A stretch of DNA of 47,978 nt from JBBTRN01 sp038065175 (GTDB lineage Bacteria; Patescibacteriota; Doudnabacteria; UBA920), in assembly GCA_038065175.1 (NCBI GenBank), contig JBBTRN010000018.1, positions 1-47,978 of the forward strand. Reading direction: 5' to 3'. A program made the position numbers and the translations under genes. Shown here piece by piece: positions 45,243 to 47,978 of the stretch. Under the pieces are notes generated by a model. It was given only the letters and a program-made list of their open reading frames with translations. It was not told the origin of the DNA and made no database searches. Position 1 is the first letter of the stretch, and the number at the start of each line of letters is the position of its first letter.

Positions 45243-46898
45243 ATGCCCACGCATCATTTTTTGCCCGGCACCGAAGAAGACCTCAAACGCACGCTGTTTG
45301 ATGTTAACCGAAAAATGCAGGAAGAGGAGGTTAAGACGAAAGCCTCGTCTTTGGGGTTGCCTTATGTGGATTTATTTAATTTTCCCATTGATTTTAACGT
45401 GTTTGGTTTGTTAACGGAAGAAGAAGCCCGGGCAGCCGAAGCCGTTGTTTTTTACAAAGAACAAAACGATTTGCGCATTGCCACCCTAAATCCATTAAAC
45501 GCCTTGTTAAAAAATAAATTAAAGGAATTTTCCGAAAAAAATAAAGTCGGATTATATTTGCTTTCATCCCAGAATTTTGCGAGAATTTTGAGCCTGTACG
45601 ACAAAGTCCCAAAATTTAAGGCCAGGGTGCAGGACGAGGCCATAAAAATTGATAAGCAAAAAGATTTTTTGGCAGAATTGAAGGGCCTGAAAAATTTGTC
45701 TTTCCAGCAGCAAAAAAGCATGTCTGAATTAATGGAAATTATTTTTGGGACAGCGGTTGAGCTTAGGGTTTCGGACATTCATTTTGAGCCGGAAGAGCAT
45801 TTTGTGAAATTACGCTTCAGGATCGACGGGGTACTGCACGACATGCTTCATATTAACCTGAATTTGCAAAAAAGCCTCACGGTTCGTTTGAAAATTCTTG
45901 CGAAATTAAAATTTAACATTTCTAAAGTTTCCCAGGACGGGAGGATGACTTTTCTTTATTTAGGCAAGCCTATAGATGTCCGCGTTTCTGTCCTGCCCAG
46001 CGCTTACGGGGAGGAGATTGTTATGAGGTTGCTTGGAGTAGACAACATAGGCTTAAAAGTGTCGGAGCTGGGGTTGGGCGAAAAGGCGGAAGCACTGCTA
46101 CGGAAAGCCTTGAATAGGCCGAATGGGATGATTATTACCACAGGCCCCACCGGTTCCGGTAAAACCACAACATTATACGCCTGTTTAAACGAACTGAATG
46201 ACCCCGGTGTTAAAATTATTACTTTAGAAGATCCTGTTGAGTATAAATTAGAAGGAATTGTGCAAACCCCAATAGATCATAACCATGATTTTGATTTTGC
46301 AAAGGGCCTGCGCGCGGTGTTAAGGCAAGACCCGGATATTATTATGGTAGGGGAAATAAGGGACCAGGAGACCGCGGAAACCTCCATGCAGGCGGCGCTT
46401 ACCGGGCATTTGGTTTTAAGCACCCTTCATACCAACGACTCTTCCGGGGCAATCCCCAGGCTAATTAACATGGGCGTTAAGCCGTTTGTCGCGGCGCCGG
46501 CCTTGTCTTTAATAATGGCGCAGAGGCTGGTTAGGCGGCTATGTCCGGCCTGTAAAAAAACAGCCCAGCTTAGCCCCCAGGTTTTAGAAAAGTGCGTTTA
46601 TGTTTTAAAACAAATTCCCGAAAGCGCCGGAATAAATTTGCCGAAAGTTTATCAGTTTTTCCACAGTACCGGGTGCGCGGAGTGCGGAAATTTAGGCTAT
46701 AAGGGGCGGTTGGGGATTTATGAGCTTATGGAGAACACTGAAGCTATTCAAAAGTTAATTTTTGAACAAGGCTCCATGAGCCAGTTTAAGAAAACCGCGG
46801 TTAAGCAAGGCATGGTAACTTTGGCTCAAGACGGCTTGCTAAAAGCGCTAGCAGGGCTTACAGATGTAGAGGAGGTGTTCAGGGTGGCAATGGAATAA
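45243..46898 (+). CDS. pilB: Type IV pilus assembly ATPase (GspE/PilB family)
   Basis: The 551-residue hexameric ATPase has an N-terminal MshEN-like region (about 20-110), then SDIHFEPEEHFVKLRFRIDGVLHDM and Walker A TGPTGSGKTTTLYACLNEL. It continues with the Asp box LEDPVEYKLEGIVQTPID, Walker B PDIIMVGEIRDQETAETSMQAALTGHLVLSTLHTND and a tetracysteine zinc site (CPAC..CAECG). It powers pilus extension or competence pilus assembly, common in CPR bacteria that attach to hosts. A TATAAT at 45193-45198 may provide the promoter. Confidence 0.95.
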   Translation: MPTHHFLPGTEEDLKRTLFDVNRKMQEEEVKTKASSLGLPYVDLFNFPIDFNVFGLLTEEEARAAEAVVFYKEQNDLRIATLNPLNALLKNKLKEFSEKNKVGLYLLSSQNFARILSLYDKVPKFKARVQDEAIKIDKQKDFLAELKGLKNLSFQQQKSMSELMEIIFGTAVELRVSDIHFEPEEHFVKLRFRIDGVLHDMLHINLNLQKSLTVRLKILAKLKFNISKVSQDGRMTFLYLGKPIDVRVSVLPSAYGEEIVMRLLGVDNIGLKVSELGLGEKAEALLRKALNRPNGMIITTGPTGSGKTTTLYACLNELNDPGVKIITLEDPVEYKLEGIVQTPIDHNHDFDFAKGLRAVLRQDPDIIMVGEIRDQETAETSMQAALTGHLVLSTLHTNDSSGAIPRLINMGVKPFVAAPALSLIMAQRLVRRLCPACKKTAQLSPQVLEKCVYVLKQIPESAGINLPKVYQFFHSTGCAECGNLGYKGRLGIYELMENTEAIQKLIFEQGSMSQFKKTAVKQGMVTLAQDGLLKALAGLTDVEEVFRVAME

Positions 46899-46902
46899 CT
46901 CC

Positions 46903-47405
46903 ATCTACGGATTACGGATAAGATACCAATATACCGATGAAGTAATCCGTATACCCGTAATAAATTGGTAATTGGTAGATAATATATGACTGAGCTTTTG
47001 CATAAAGAATTAAGCGGGCAAATTATTGGCGCCCTATTTGAAGTGCATAATAATTTAGGTAACGGGCTTTTAGAAAAATATTACCAAAGAGGTCTGGCGG
47101 CTGAATTTCAGAAACGTGGCGTTAGTTTTCAGGAACAAGTTTCGGTTTCGATGTCTTATAAAGGTAAATCAATAGGTCGGCGGGTATTAGATTTTCTGGT
47201 TGATGGGAAGGTGGTTGTAGAAATAAAAAAAGACAATTATTTTTCCAGGCAGCATATTGAGCAGGCAACCAGTTATCTAAAAGCGTTAAATTTAGAACTT
47301 GCTATTTTGGCAAACTTTACAGGCGGGGGAGTAAAGTTTAAGCGCATATTAAATTTGTATTAGTCATCCATTCGTATATTGGTAAAGAATCGGTAATCTG
47401 TAGAT
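46903..47405. repeat. Long imperfect inverted repeats flanking the GxxExxY gene
   Basis: The left arm 46903-46945 and the complement of 47359-47405 share ATCTAC.GATTAC.GAT at the outer end and a perfect ACCAATATAC core. The stop codon (47361-47363) is inside the right arm. The gene is thus enclosed as in the S23 loci. Confidence 0.65.
46986..47363 (+). CDS. GxxExxY family protein
   Basis: The 125-residue protein has ELSGQIIGALFEVHNNLGNGLLEKYYQRGLAAEFQKRGVSFQEQV, then RRVLDFLVDGKVVVEIKKDNYF and HIEQATSYLKALNLELAILANF. GNGLLEKYY is the GxxExxY signature (G-x-x-x-E variant), and the D..V.IK strand resembles a PD-(D/E)XK core. The family is widespread and uncharacterised, presumed nuclease-related. 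It is flanked by long inverted repeats, like the S23 genes in this window. Confidence 0.88.
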   Translation: MTELLHKELSGQIIGALFEVHNNLGNGLLEKYYQRGLAAEFQKRGVSFQEQVSVSMSYKGKSIGRRVLDFLVDGKVVVEIKKDNYFSRQHIEQATSYLKALNLELAILANFTGGGVKFKRILNLY

Positions 47406-47433
47406 AACCCGCGGGAATAAGCGGTATTTTGTA

Positions 47434-47493
47434 TTGACAAAATTAGGAAAATGCTGTATAATTTTTAGTCCCTGAAAAATGGGGCTATTTTTT
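47434..47493 (+). promoter_or_regulatory. Consensus promoter followed at once by a terminator-like hairpin
   Basis: TTGACA (47434-47439), 17 bases and TATAAT (47457-47462) match consensus perfectly. AGTCCC (47467-47472) pairs with GGGGCT (47481-47486), followed by ATTTTTT, so the hairpin sits at the very 5' end of the RNA. A GGAGGATACAATAGGAG purine tract follows (47514-47530) without a good ORF. Then comes a 10-bp hairpin ACCCTGTACT (47537-47546) with AGTGCAGGGT (47562-47571). Confidence 0.7.
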
Positions 47494-47610
47494 GCATCTT
47501 TAACAATATAATAGGAGGATACAATAGGAGAAGGAAACCCTGTACTACTCGCTTCCGCTTGAGTGCAGGGTAAGATGCTCGTTATTTTGGGCAGATTGGT
47601 TATTTACACT

Positions 47611-47691
47611 TGTCATTGCGAGGAGTCCCGACTTGTTGGGACGACGCGGCAATCTAGAGTATAGATTGCTTCGGATGCACTCGCAATGACA
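47611..47691. repeat. Second TGTCATTGCGAG palindromic repeat
   Basis: The ends TGTCATTGCGAG (47611-47622) and CTCGCAATGACA (47680-47691) are inverted. Inner GTCCC/GGGAC and GCAATCT/AGATTGC hairpins are present. It has the same termini as the copy inside rsmI (17888-17981). Confidence 0.9.
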
Positions 47692-47760
47692 AAAGTATCC
47701 AGCCTGCCCAGAGTAACGGGCATGATTATAGCCGGGCAGCCCCCGGCAAGGAGGGACGCC

Positions 47761-47978
47761 ATGTCCCGCATGACGAGCGTTCTGATAATTTTTTCGCTGG
47801 CCTTGGCCAGCGCGCTTTTGGCCCAGCCTACGCCCCAACCTCCATCGATGGTGGGAGGCATGGGACAAACTATTGCAGTTCCACTCCACCCCTTTGCCGC
47901 CCCTCGATTGCAGGGGGCGGATACTGCCCATGAGCCTCGTTGTCCACTCGGAGAAACGGGCGTGTCAATGGTCATGTA
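47761..47978 (+). CDS. Partial secreted hypothetical protein
   Basis: The frame runs off the window after 72 complete codons. It opens MSRMTSVLIIFSLALASALLAQ, a clear signal peptide (predicted cleavage after LLA), followed by a Pro/Gly/Met-rich mature start (TPQPPSMVGGMGQ). A strong Shine-Dalgarno (AAGGAGGG) lies 6 bases upstream, unlike most genes here, and codons are GC-leaning. It resembles the strong-RBS class at 10666-11575 and 28520. The product is unknown. It may belong to the transcript from the consensus promoter at 47434. Confidence 0.6.
   Translation, partial: MSRMTSVLIIFSLALASALLAQPTPQPPSMVGGMGQTIAVPLHPFAAPRLQGADTAHEPRCPLGETGVSMVM

Noticed and set aside
47545..47975. Minus-strand frames near the right edge
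   Set aside because: They are antisense to the palindromic repeat and the signal-peptide gene, with no coding signature of their own.

Overview
The window looks like a chromosomal segment of a Candidate Phyla Radiation (Patescibacteria, probably Parcubacteria-like) bacterium. The reasons are short single-copy housekeeping genes, an N-terminal DUF5652-type membrane domain, a type IV pilus ATPase, VanW and O-antigen-ligase-like envelope proteins, many small toxin-antitoxin, GIY-YIG, S23 and GxxExxY genes, and a near absence of Shine-Dalgarno sequences. Several start codons sit at the predicted transcription start, suggesting leaderless mRNAs. It is a draft scaffold: ten Ns lie at 1435-1444.

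Layout. 1-9 kb: a membrane-anchored glycosidase-like protein, a short SpeA-like decarboxylase, rpsA, an MBL-fold protein, gyrA (with an in-frame TAA) and tRNA-Ile(UAU). 9-17 kb: accessory genes, with two TrmB-type regulators each divergent from GC-richer, strong-RBS genes, a DHFR-like enzyme, a PIN toxin gene split by a MITE, and a candidate small RNA. 17-21 kb: a VapBC-like pair, rsmI carrying an in-frame repeat, two S23 four-helix genes flanked by inverted repeats, yebC and ruvC. 21-23.3 kb (minus strand): a promoter, a 21-codon leader peptide with Tyr codons, a terminator/antiterminator, a fused pterin-carbinolamine dehydratase-aromatic amino acid hydroxylase, and tyrS. 23.4-31 kb: a GIY-YIG element with perfect 14-bp inverted ends, a class A PBP, an O-antigen ligase-like protein, a DUF433/DUF5615 pair, a third TrmB unit and an aldo/keto reductase. 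31-38 kb: the origin region, with khpB-yidC-yidD-rnpA-rpmH on minus diverging from dnaA-dnaN-recF-dciA-like on plus. 38-48 kb: decayed genes, a third S23 gene, a PH-domain protein, ruvB, VanW, tsaE, a DHH-like protein, pilB, GxxExxY, and a partial secreted protein at the edge.

Two observations stand out. First, the leader before the hydroxylase-tyrS operon can fold like a classical amino-acid attenuator: a leader peptide with Tyr-Thr-Tyr, a 5-6 bp pause hairpin, an 11-bp antiterminator with a bulge, and a 13-bp terminator followed by a U-run. It sits in front of enzymes that would make tyrosine and charge it onto tRNA. Second, many spacers are long imperfect inverted repeats built from locally reiterated words. 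Some are empty and some enclose a small ORF (S23 or GxxExxY), recalling intervening-sequence cassettes of 23S rRNA genes but here between protein genes. Several other palindromic or MITE-like repeats have landed inside coding sequences (PIN toxin, rsmI, cofE-like, O-antigen ligase, an unknown gene near 38.7 kb).

All family assignments come from reading motifs by eye; no database search was possible.
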